Below are positions 27,575-35,204 of a stretch of DNA of 64,000 nucleotides, piece after piece. The notes beneath the pieces are model-generated. The model was not told the origin of the DNA. It was given only the letters and a program-made list of their open reading frames with translations, and did no database searches. The position numbers and the translations under genes are program-made. Positions within the stretch are counted from its first letter, which is position 1; each line of letters opens with the position of its first letter. This DNA is from Muriicola sp. Z0-33 (GTDB lineage: Bacteria; Bacteroidota; Bacteroidia; Flavobacteriales; Flavobacteriaceae). The stretch spans positions 184,688-248,687 of the forward strand of contig NZ_JAFMPW010000005.1 in the NCBI RefSeq assembly GCF_026126425.1, given 5' to 3'.

Positions 27575-30500
27575 TTATTCCTCTACAAATCCGTCAGGGC
27601 GTTTCCATTTCACCGGGGGAGCAGGTTCTTCTTTTAGCTGAAATTCATTTTGACGTAGCATGCGCATAGCTTCTTCAACTCCCTTTTCTAATTGCGGGTC
27701 TTTTCCCTGGAGTACTAATTTAGGTTCTTGTATTACTTCAATATCCGGACTGATACCTTGTCCTTCTACAGCCCATTTTGCATTGAGATCAAAGAACCCT
27801 CCACGGGGGGCTACCATTCTTCCTCCATCAATAAAGGGAGGGGTATCCCAGGTACCAACCAAGCCACCCCAGGTTCTGGTACCGATCAGAGGGCCAATTT
27901 TTTTGGCTTTAAACATATAAGGAAGAAGATCTCCACCAGAACCTGCTCTTTCGTTTATCAACATAACTTTGGGACCCCAAATACCTGCCATTGGTGTGGT
28001 CCATGGCCGATTGCCCTCGGTTTTACTATTAAAATAACCGAACAGTTCCCTGTCCATTATATCTATCATGTAATCTGCGGCGTAGCCTCCGCCATTATTT
28101 CGCTCATCAATTATAACTCCCTTTTTGTCTTGTTGAGAAAAATAATACCGGTTAAAATATTCAAATCCTCTTCCAGAAGTATTTGGCACATATACATAGG
28201 CTAGTTTTCCATTGGAAAGTGCTGCTACTTTTTTACGGTTTGCTTCAATCCAATCAAATGTCCGTAAGCTGTTTTCGCTGCGCACAGGTTGTACCAGGAT
28301 TTCACGGGCATCACTTTTGTCTGCCTTGCTACCAATGGTCAGGGAGGTTACTTTATTTGCTGTTTGCTCTAACAGGCTATAAGGATTGATTGCCGAATTA
28401 AGCTCTTGTCCGTTAATCTCAAAAAGATAATCACCTTCATTAACCCTAATCCCAGGATATGAGAGCGGCGCTCTTAATTCAGGATTCCAATCCCCGCCCT
28501 GGTATATTTTTGAAATCCTGTAAAGTCCGTCGTCCGTGCTAAAATCACATCCTAAAAGTCCTATGGGAACCCGGTCCAGATCAGGAAAATCTCCCCCTGA
28601 GACATAAGAATGCCCAATAGAAACTTCACCGCTCATTATGTCTACCACATAGTTAAGATCTGTTCTGTGACGTACGTGGTCTATCCAGGGCGAATACCAT
28701 TTATAAATGTTATCCCAGGGAGCGCCATGAACATTGTCTACGTATAGAAAATCTCGCATATATCGCCAGCCCTCCTTAAAAATCTGATGGTATTCCGCCT
28801 GCGGATCCACTTTTATTTTAAAGTCCAGTTTTAGTTTTCCATTACCATTTTCTGGCTTGGCTGAAGTACCAACAATACGCCAGCTTCCATTTTGTTGTAC
28901 CAGCATACTTTTTCTGTCAGCGGAGACAGAAATTTGGGAAACATTAGTCAAAAATTCTTCTGTCTCCATCTTTTCAGTATCCAGTTTGTGAACGGTAAAG
29001 GCGCTTTGGTCGGGAAAGCCTTCCAGGAGGAAAAGACTGTTTTCCGGTCCTTTTTGAACTGCCACATAGTTGGCAAGGATATTACTTGCCGCCCCTTTTC
29101 TACTGGTTAAATCTGCCGGATCTATCTTAATGTTCAAAATTTCTTTATGAGCATCTTTGGTTTTACCTCCTTTTTTCTTGTCCGATGTATCCTTGGTTTC
29201 CTCCTTGTCACCATTAGCTTCTTCCTCATCGCTCTTTGGAGCATCCGGGGCTTTGCCAGATTCGGAAAGTGCGAAATAGTAAAGGCCTCTGCTGATAGGA
29301 ATTTCGAGAGAACTCATATCTAACCAACCAGATTGCAGGCCGTAGTCCGTGCTGGCTAAAAAGTAAAGGTAATCGCCTTTTTCTTCCCAAACCGGACTAA
29401 TGGCATCTGCCATCCCATCCGTTAATTGAGTGGTAGTCCCTGAACTGATATTATAGGCAAACAATGCCTTAAAATGACTGTTAAGCTGCTTTGGATAAAC
29501 AACCCATTTACTATCCGGGGCCCATACAGGATTCATCGTTCTGTTCGGGTGGGCGTAACCGTCAGTAGCAATTTTTTTCGTTTTTCCACTGCTCAGATTT
29601 ATGATCCAAATATTGTAATGTGTGTCCGAATAAGCAATATGGGAGCCATCGGGAGACCAATCCGGTTGAAAGTAGAAAGTGGGGTTGGGAAGGGAAAAGG
29701 TTTTTTTGTTCTTTCCATATTGGTCCGATACTACCAGGCTATACTCTCCACCGGCATCGGAAAACCATGCGATTTTGTCTCCTTTAGGGGACCATACCGG
29801 GCTCCTGTCAGCTATACCGGGCGAGTTGCTTAAATTCCTGTAACTCCCATTTTCTTTTGGGACACTGATTATCTCCCCTCTGAATTCAAAAAGTGCCCGC
29901 TTCCCGGAAGGGGAGAGGCTTGGATTTCTGAGGCTGTTACCCGATACGCTTTCCCAGCGTGGTCTGGAGAAATTCATGTCGCCTTTTACATTGATGTCAA
30001 GTTGATTGACCGTATTGTCACCGGGCGTTAATACATGCAGATATCCTCCCTGCTCATATACAATGGCCCCTGGGCCAGCATCGAGACTTTTGATATCAAA
30101 TTTTTTGTGAAATGTATGCTGTTTTTCTTCTTTTGTAGCCGGGTTAAATGACCAAATGTTACTGGCGTAATCTCTTTCTGATATATAATAAACCTCCCCC
30201 TTGAACCATACAGGATCTAAGTGCCTTTCATTAGTTGGCTGCGGGGTTCTGATAAGTTCTTTAGTAGCCATGTCAACGATCCATATGGGCATTGCCTGAC
30301 CGCCCCGGTAATTTCTCCATTCAGGATCCCAGAAAGTGATAGGCACATAGGCAAGTTGACTACCATCCGGGGATAGCTCTCCAAAAGCCGCTCTTGGAAT
30401 ATCTACTGGAGTGGGAAGGCCTCCCTGTGCCGGAACCGTATAGAATTTGTTAGTCTGAGTTGGTTTTCCTTGTCTGCCCGAACGGAATAGAATCTGGCCG

Positions 30501-30841
30501 TCTGGGGTCCAGCCCTGTACAAAATCTCCTCCCGGATGCCATGTGAGTCTGACAGGCTCTCCACCCTGAGAGGGAATGACATAAACATCGGTATTTCCAT
30601 CGTACTGGGCACTAAAGGCAAGGTATTGACCATCAGGAGAAAAATGTGGAAGAGACTCATAACCTTCATTGCTGGTAAGCCTTATTGCGTCTCCTCCATT
30701 AATTGAAGTTTTCCAGAGATCATTGGCATAGACAAATACGATCTCGTTATCAGACACTGTTGGTTGCCTCAGCAACTGGGTGCCCTGAGCATTTAAATTT
30801 AAACCCAGGAGGCAAAGTACTATAATGGAAATATTTTTCAT
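27575..30841 (-). CDS. Tricorn-like S41-family protease with PDZ domain, exported
   Basis: A 1088-residue exported protease from the ATG at 30841, which begins a signal peptide (MKNISIIVLCLLGLNLNAQ); the upstream Met at 30871 would bury it. Order: TolB-like beta-propellers (SPDGQYLAFSAQYDGNTDVYVI; WSPKGDKIAWFSDAGGEY), a Lys/Asp/Glu-rich linker (about 530-580), a tricorn C1 core, a PDZ domain (GIRVNEGDYLFEINGQEL) and an S41 domain with nucleophile Ser near 968 in ERAGSGGDLLPYMF, plus DERNNGGGYAADY. It resembles archaeal Tricorn, which degrades peptides to short products. It would do this in the periplasm. It stands alone, leftward. Confidence 0.92.
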   Translation of the reverse strand: MKNISIIVLCLLGLNLNAQGTQLLRQPTVSDNEIVFVYANDLWKTSINGGDAIRLTSNEGYESLPHFSPDGQYLAFSAQYDGNTDVYVIPSQGGEPVRLTWHPGGDFVQGWTPDGQILFRSGRQGKPTQTNKFYTVPAQGGLPTPVDIPRAAFGELSPDGSQLAYVPITFWDPEWRNYRGGQAMPIWIVDMATKELIRTPQPTNERHLDPVWFKGEVYYISERDYASNIWSFNPATKEEKQHTFHKKFDIKSLDAGPGAIVYEQGGYLHVLTPGDNTVNQLDINVKGDMNFSRPRWESVSGNSLRNPSLSPSGKRALFEFRGEIISVPKENGSYRNLSNSPGIADRSPVWSPKGDKIAWFSDAGGEYSLVVSDQYGKNKKTFSLPNPTFYFQPDWSPDGSHIAYSDTHYNIWIINLSSGKTKKIATDGYAHPNRTMNPVWAPDSKWVVYPKQLNSHFKALFAYNISSGTTTQLTDGMADAISPVWEEKGDYLYFLASTDYGLQSGWLDMSSLEIPISRGLYYFALSESGKAPDAPKSDEEEANGDKEETKDTSDKKKGGKTKDAHKEILNIKIDPADLTSRKGAASNILANYVAVQKGPENSLFLLEGFPDQSAFTVHKLDTEKMETEEFLTNVSQISVSADRKSMLVQQNGSWRIVGTSAKPENGNGKLKLDFKIKVDPQAEYHQIFKEGWRYMRDFLYVDNVHGAPWDNIYKWYSPWIDHVRHRTDLNYVVDIMSGEVSIGHSYVSGGDFPDLDRVPIGLLGCDFSTDDGLYRISKIYQGGDWNPELRAPLSYPGIRVNEGDYLFEINGQELNSAINPYSLLEQTANKVTSLTIGSKADKSDAREILVQPVRSENSLRTFDWIEANRKKVAALSNGKLAYVYVPNTSGRGFEYFNRYYFSQQDKKGVIIDERNNGGGYAADYMIDIMDRELFGYFNSKTEGNRPWTTPMAGIWGPKVMLINERAGSGGDLLPYMFKAKKIGPLIGTRTWGGLVGTWDTPPFIDGGRMVAPRGGFFDLNAKWAVEGQGISPDIEVIQEPKLVLQGKDPQLEKGVEEAMRMLRQNEFQLKEEPAPPVKWKRPDGFVEE

Positions 30842-31016
30842 AATCTGTGTTTTATCGGATGAAAGTATCAATAAATAGCCATGTAAACAACAGCAATTAA
30901 ACTTTCCGGGTATGCTCTAAATCTTTAGAAAATGGGGTCTGCAAAGAAGCTGATGTTAAAATTGACGGAAGCAATTTTTTTATGGTTTAACGGGCTAATT
31001 CAAAACTTGGTCCAAA

Positions 31017-31418
31017 TTACCTTATTGTAGAAATCTTAATGACACCACTAGCGCCTCTGGTCCCATAAAAGGAGGCGTCAGGGCCTGTAATTGCTTCAAT
31101 TTTAGCAACTTCAGTATTTTGCACCAATTGATTTACACTACGGAAAGAATTGCCGACGATATAGCCGTCCAGTACGTATAGTGGTTCTGAATTTCCTCCC
31201 GCAACCAGGGTATTGTTGTTTTTATTGAATACAGGTACACCACCTCTAAGGGTTACCCCAGGTAATCTTCTGACTTGATCCAGAAGACTTATAGACATTC
31301 TGTTTTTCTGTTCTAACGTTTCGTTTAGTGAAGTTGTATCGGAACTGGAGTTTTTGGAAGTGCCACAAGCCGAAATAGCAATAAGAAACAAAGCAAGAAA
31401 ACTATTTTTCAAATTCAT
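31017..31418 (-). CDS. Stand-alone TonB-dependent receptor plug-domain lipoprotein
   Basis: A 133-residue lipoprotein (lipobox AISAC, Cys18) that consists of little more than a receptor plug: LLDQVRRLPGVTLRGGVPVF, LYVLDGYIVGNSFRSVNQLVQNTEVAKIEAITGPDASFYGTRGASGVI. There is no barrel and no downstream ORF in any frame that could supply one, so it does not look like a truncated receptor; the end STIR is at the normal plug boundary. Such plug-only lipoproteins occur in Bacteroidota; function is unknown. It may interact with TonB or with a barrel elsewhere (inference). Monocistronic. Confidence 0.75.
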   Translation of the reverse strand: MNLKNSFLALFLIAISACGTSKNSSSDTTSLNETLEQKNRMSISLLDQVRRLPGVTLRGGVPVFNKNNNTLVAGGNSEPLYVLDGYIVGNSFRSVNQLVQNTEVAKIEAITGPDASFYGTRGASGVIKISTIR

Positions 31419-31600
31419 TTTAAGATAATTTATTTCGTCAATTTACTGATTAAAATAGACTCTACTCCAAGTTTATAAAAAGAAATCTGTAGGGTAATGA
31501 GGGTAGGGCATCAAAATAATAAATCCAAAGGTGTACAAATTGTCTCTACTTACAGGCCGTTGGTTGTAGATTTTAGGAACGAATTATACTATGGTTTTGG

Positions 31601-31608
31601 TATCTTCG
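31601..31608 (+). promoter_or_regulatory. -7-like box (TATCTTCG) of the DUF423 gene
   Basis: TATCTTCG lies 7 bp ahead of the ATG at 31616, so the transcript would have almost no leader. No TTG at the usual -33 spacing. Weak. Confidence 0.35.
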
Positions 31609-31615
31609 CAAGACT

Positions 31616-32008
31616 ATGGAAACCATTTTTATTACGCAGTTGATTGCATCCTTATATGGGTTATTTGCTGTAATATTTGGGGCTTTAGGAGCCCATAAAC
31701 TGAAAAAAATTTGGAGCGCTGAGCAAATCCAGAGTTTTGAAACCGGGGTAAAATATCAAATGTACCACGCTATTGTGCTATTGGTCCTCAGTTATAACTT
31801 TGGATTCACCAATTCCCTGGAATGCTATATTGTGTATTGTTTTGCTTTGGGCACCTTCTTGTTTTCCTTTAGTATCTATGGGCTGTGTTATAGTGGAGCT
31901 AAAGGGAAAAAATGGAAGTTTTTAGGGCCGGTTACACCAATAGGGGGCTTAATTTTAGTACTGGGGTGGGCATTGCTGCTATATTCTTTTATAAAGGGGC
32001 TGATATGA
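31616..32008 (+). CDS. DUF423 small integral membrane protein
   Basis: A 130-residue inner-membrane protein with four predicted spans. The DUF423 (YgdD-like) signature is visible: AVIFGALGAHKLKKIWSAEQIQSFETGVKYQMYHAIVLLVL near the N terminus and FLGPVTPIGGLILVLGWALL near the C terminus. Function of the family is not established. It is a single gene, convergent with the beta-repeat protein at 32036-32749. Confidence 0.88.
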   Translation: METIFITQLIASLYGLFAVIFGALGAHKLKKIWSAEQIQSFETGVKYQMYHAIVLLVLSYNFGFTNSLECYIVYCFALGTFLFSFSIYGLCYSGAKGKKWKFLGPVTPIGGLILVLGWALLLYSFIKGLI

Positions 32009-32035
32009 TAGTGCATAACAACCCCTTATCTGTTA

Positions 32036-32749
32036 CTACAATCGTAAATACATATTACCATTGATGGTATTGAGCTTAAGATTATTTGTAGCACTGTCGA
32101 AGCTACCTTGCAACTTTTGACCTACGTGTCTGTCTGTCGATTTAAATCTCAGTTTTTCATCGGCATAAATGTTTCCGTGGATAGTTTCGGCAACCAAGGA
32201 GGTATTGATCATTCTAAGATCAATTTCCCCATTTATAGTACTCAGATCAAGATCTCCCGAGTACTTTTTTATATTAATGTCTCCGTTAATAAGGTCGGCC
32301 TTGAAATCACCTTCAATTACCTCAGATTTTAAATGCCCGTTAATACTACTCACTTTGAATTTGGCATCTTTGGGAACATAGAGGATATAGTTAAATTCAT
32401 ACCAATCCCCGGAATTATAATACCTTCTTTTTTTATCCGGGTTTTCTCTGTTCCATTCATCCTGAAACTTTTTAAATACGGGTTCGGCTTTGGATGTTAT
32501 AGCAATCTTACCGCCGCTCTCATCAATATCCAATGCATAGGCATCTAAGAACTTCCCATCTTTTGTAGTTACTTCGGCCTTAAAATATACGGTCTGCTTG
32601 TCCCAGGTTTTAACTTCTATGTCAGAGGCGAATTTAAGATCTGCATCTATATACTGATTTTTATAAGCAAGGTTTTTCTCAATAACTTTCTGTGCATTCA
32701 TGCTCAGACTGATCAGGCCCATAAGAGCAAGTGTTACTAGTTTTTTCAT
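32036..32749 (-). CDS. Exported DUF4097-like beta-repeat protein (first of two paralogues)
   Basis: A 237-residue exported protein with a Sec signal (TLALMGLISLSMNAQ). The mature part is a repeated beta pattern with the motif S-(T/I)-NG (KVSSINGHLKSEVIEG, DLINGDINIKKYSG, LSTINGEIDLRM, LNTINGNMYLRL), as in DUF4097/adhesin-head-like proteins that fold as a beta-helix. It is 18 bp after a related gene and closes an operon headed by an ECF sigma factor and anti-sigma factor. It is likely an envelope protein under that sigma factor's control (inference). Confidence 0.75.
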   Translation of the reverse strand: MKKLVTLALMGLISLSMNAQKVIEKNLAYKNQYIDADLKFASDIEVKTWDKQTVYFKAEVTTKDGKFLDAYALDIDESGGKIAITSKAEPVFKKFQDEWNRENPDKKRRYYNSGDWYEFNYILYVPKDAKFKVSSINGHLKSEVIEGDFKADLINGDINIKKYSGDLDLSTINGEIDLRMINTSLVAETIHGNIYADEKLRFKSTDRHVGQKLQGSFDSATNNLKLNTINGNMYLRL

Positions 32750-32767
32750 GACTGTTCTGTTTTTTGA

Positions 32768-33520
32768 TTATTTTTTTCTTAAGTAAATAGTACCGTTTGT
32801 AGATTTTAATTTTATATCAACACCTCCATTGTTTATAGCGCCTTTGACTTTTTTAGTGGCGATTGCTTTCATCCCGTCTTTTTCCGGAACACTAATGTCA
32901 AAATTGGTATAGACATTACCATTTATGGTACTTAATAATAGATTCGCCGGGGTGCTGGCTGGTAAGGTTACATCCAATTCCCCGTTGGTGGTGTAAAGGG
33001 AAATTGGAGAACTTTGATTTACTTTATCAAATACCACTTGCAATTCCCCGTTGAGGACGTCTGCGGTTATCGGTCCGCTTACATCTTTAATGGCAACGCT
33101 TCCGTTAATTTCAGCACTGGCCTCTATCTCACTTTTAAAGCCAGTAATTTTTATATCGCCATTGTATGTTGTTTTGACTGAAATATTTTGATTGGCAGGA
33201 AGATAGATTTCAGCGCCTTCGGACTTGCGAAGATTCTTTACAATTAAGTTATTACCGTCTGTAACGACACGAAAACCAACATCTGTATTGTCAGATCCAT
33301 CAGCGCCAACCAGCTTTAATCCTTTGGCTCTTTCAGGAATTTTAGTTGTCCTTCCAGCGTTAATTAAAAGTTCGTTCTTATTGTGGGTTTTAATAGTAAG
33401 ATTGGCTTTTGATTCTATTTTAACCCAATCTATCCCTTCCAATGATTTTGAATAATCTTGTTGTGCACTGATTACTGTGCATACAACAGACATTAATAGA
33501 ATAAGTGCTTTGCGTTTCAT
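32768..33520 (-). CDS. Exported DUF4097-like beta-repeat protein (second paralogue)
   Basis: A 250-residue exported protein, signal peptide cleaving near VISAQ. Repeats with the same NG turns are visible: TTYNGDIKITGFKSEIEASAEINGSVAIKDVSGPITADVLNGELQV, TTNGELDVTLPAST, LSTINGNVYTNF and KSTNGTIYLRK. It resembles its downstream neighbour and probably arose by duplication. No enzyme motif. It lies 18 bp after the anti-sigma gene and 18 bp before its paralogue, in one transcription unit. Confidence 0.75.
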   Translation of the reverse strand: MKRKALILLMSVVCTVISAQQDYSKSLEGIDWVKIESKANLTIKTHNKNELLINAGRTTKIPERAKGLKLVGADGSDNTDVGFRVVTDGNNLIVKNLRKSEGAEIYLPANQNISVKTTYNGDIKITGFKSEIEASAEINGSVAIKDVSGPITADVLNGELQVVFDKVNQSSPISLYTTNGELDVTLPASTPANLLLSTINGNVYTNFDISVPEKDGMKAIATKKVKGAINNGGVDIKLKSTNGTIYLRKK

Positions 33521-33538
33521 TTTTTTGTTTTTTGATGA

Positions 33539-34321
33539 TTAAATAATATTAGGCAATAGTGTTTTAATTTCTTTCTTAACAAAAGGTTGCGTTTCCTGTT
33601 GTTGTAATAATTTTTGCATGGGGGCAATGGCTTTTTTTTCCTGCATATCTACCAGGGTATGTATAATAGTTATCTGGATACTGGGATCATTTTCGGTTTC
33701 CAGTGCGGCAATAAATGCTTCCTTAACTATGGTAGAAGCTGTGAAATTCCCCAGGGCTTCAACTGCACTTAGGCGTACATTCTTATTATCGTCAAACAGC
33801 ATTCTATCTGCCAAGGCCTTAATAATGGCATCATCTGGCTGGGCAAACTCTTCAATATAGTTTACTCCCTGGATACGTCTGCTGGCCGATTGATTTTCCA
33901 TCAAAGACAACATAGCTGTTTCTTTAATTTCCTGGCTTTTATTTTCAAGAGCCGCTATCTCAAGATTTGATTGTTGTTGCTGCTGAAACTTTCCAAGGGC
34001 AAAGGTGCCTGCAAGCAGGGCAATACCAGCTGCAATCTTAAGCATGCCTGAAACCCAGTTGCCCCTATGCTCCAATTGAATAACTTTGGAGCTGTTTTGT
34101 TTTTCCTCCTCCAGCATTTGGTAGAACCTGGCTTTTACTTGCTTTGAGGGGCGGGCCGTTTGCTCTTCTTTAAATGCCTTTAGGAGTACTCTGGTTGCTT
34201 CCAATTCTGCGTTACAGCTTTCACAATTTTTCAAATGTGATTCTACTTCCTTGAGCTGATCGGTATCTAAAAACCCATCTAAGTAGTCTGCTATGAGTTC
34301 TTTTATGTGGTTACTTTTCAT
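33539..34321 (-). CDS. Anti-sigma factor with zinc finger, membrane span and HEAT repeats
   Basis: A 260-residue membrane protein. Residues 1-60 form a ZAS-type anti-sigma domain with H29-x3-C33-x2-C36 (ESHLKNCESC). A membrane span lies at about 88-110 (MLKIAAGIALLAGTFALGKF). The extracytoplasmic part holds HEAT-like helical repeats (PDDAIIKALADRMLFDDNKNVRLSAVEALGNF; IVKEAFIAALETENDPSIQITIIHTLVDMQ). It would hold the ECF factor inactive and release it on an envelope signal sensed by the HEAT part (inference). It begins 2 bp after the sigma gene. Confidence 0.85.
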   Translation of the reverse strand: MKSNHIKELIADYLDGFLDTDQLKEVESHLKNCESCNAELEATRVLLKAFKEEQTARPSKQVKARFYQMLEEEKQNSSKVIQLEHRGNWVSGMLKIAAGIALLAGTFALGKFQQQQQSNLEIAALENKSQEIKETAMLSLMENQSASRRIQGVNYIEEFAQPDDAIIKALADRMLFDDNKNVRLSAVEALGNFTASTIVKEAFIAALETENDPSIQITIIHTLVDMQEKKAIAPMQKLLQQQETQPFVKKEIKTLLPNII

Positions 34322-34323
34322 AT

Positions 34324-34857
34324 CTATACTTTTTCAAAGTAAATCCCCTTTAATTTTTTTAATGCCCGGCTAACTTTTGTTTTGACGGCTCCTGTTGTGG
34401 AGTCCATAATTTCAGCCAGTTCGTTATACTTAATTTCCTGCAACCTGTTCAAAATAAGCAACTCGCGGTCTGAATTATTTAACTTGTCGAGCGCTTGTTG
34501 CAAATGGGTATAATCCTCAATTTTTTCATTTTGGTCCTCGGTTAACCTGTATTCCATTTGATCTAGGTTGGTATATATACCTTTTGAACTTTTGTAATGA
34601 GATGCCAGGCAATTCCTTGCTATGGTAAACATCCATGAAACAAATTTTCCATTGTTGTATGAACTTCTGTATTTAATCAACTTATAAAATACCTCTTGAG
34701 TAATGTCTTCACTGAGCATCTTGTCTTTCGACATTTTATAAAGGAAATTATATATATGAACATGATGTCTTTCGAACAGGATCTTCGCTAGATCCAGGTT
34801 CCCACCGGCAACTGCTGCCATTAACTCCTCATCCGGGCGTTCTTTCAAAAAAGACAT
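34324..34857 (-). CDS. ECF-family RNA polymerase sigma factor
   Basis: A 177-residue sigma-70 factor of the extracytoplasmic-function type. Region 2 is visible (YNFLYKMSKDKMLSEDITQEVFYKLIKYRSSYNNGKFVSWMFTIARNCLASHYK) and region 4 (LQQALDKLNNSDRELLILNRLQEIKYNELAEIMDSTTGAVKTKVSRALKKL in outline), with no regions 1 or 3. It heads an operon with its anti-sigma factor and two beta-repeat envelope proteins, which suggests an envelope-sensing circuit. I could not identify an autoregulated promoter. Confidence 0.93.
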   Translation of the reverse strand: MSFLKERPDEELMAAVAGGNLDLAKILFERHHVHIYNFLYKMSKDKMLSEDITQEVFYKLIKYRSSYNNGKFVSWMFTIARNCLASHYKSSKGIYTNLDQMEYRLTEDQNEKIEDYTHLQQALDKLNNSDRELLILNRLQEIKYNELAEIMDSTTGAVKTKVSRALKKLKGIYFEKV

Positions 34858-35053
34858 ATTTAGTTAGTGTTCATTTCTATATAGTCAGGAATTTACAAAA
34901 GGTTACACAAAGGCATAAAAAAAATTGTAAGTACAATTGAAGCCTGGAGCATGACCTCTTTCTTTAAAATAAGATGTTATATAATGGTTGAAGGGAATAG
35001 GAGGTAATTATAATCAACGCCTAACTAAAATTCAGAAATTTGAAATGGTAAGT

Positions 35054-35203
35054 TTAATGGCAGCCGCAATCGTCTTGCCCGCAGCTTTTGGAAGTATTGT
35101 TTTTAGATGAAAACAGTCTTTTGGGGAGGATGAATTTCTTGCTGAGATACCCTATAGCTCCTATCAGTGTTAAGTAAACCAATATGTTTTGAATAATTTC
35201 CAT
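35054..35203 (-). CDS. FeoB-associated small Cys-rich membrane protein
   Basis: A 49-residue ORF: ATG at 35203, 1 bp after the feoB stop, TAA at 35054. An N-terminal membrane span (IIQNILVYLTLIGAIGYL) is followed by basic residues and a Cys-rich tail, CGQDDCGCH. This is the layout of the small Cys-rich protein family found after feoB in many bacteria. The cysteines could bind iron or an iron-sulfur cluster at the exit of FeoB (inference). Confidence 0.8.
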   Translation of the reverse strand: MEIIQNILVYLTLIGAIGYLSKKFILPKRLFSSKNNTSKSCGQDDCGCH

Positions 35204-35204
35204 C

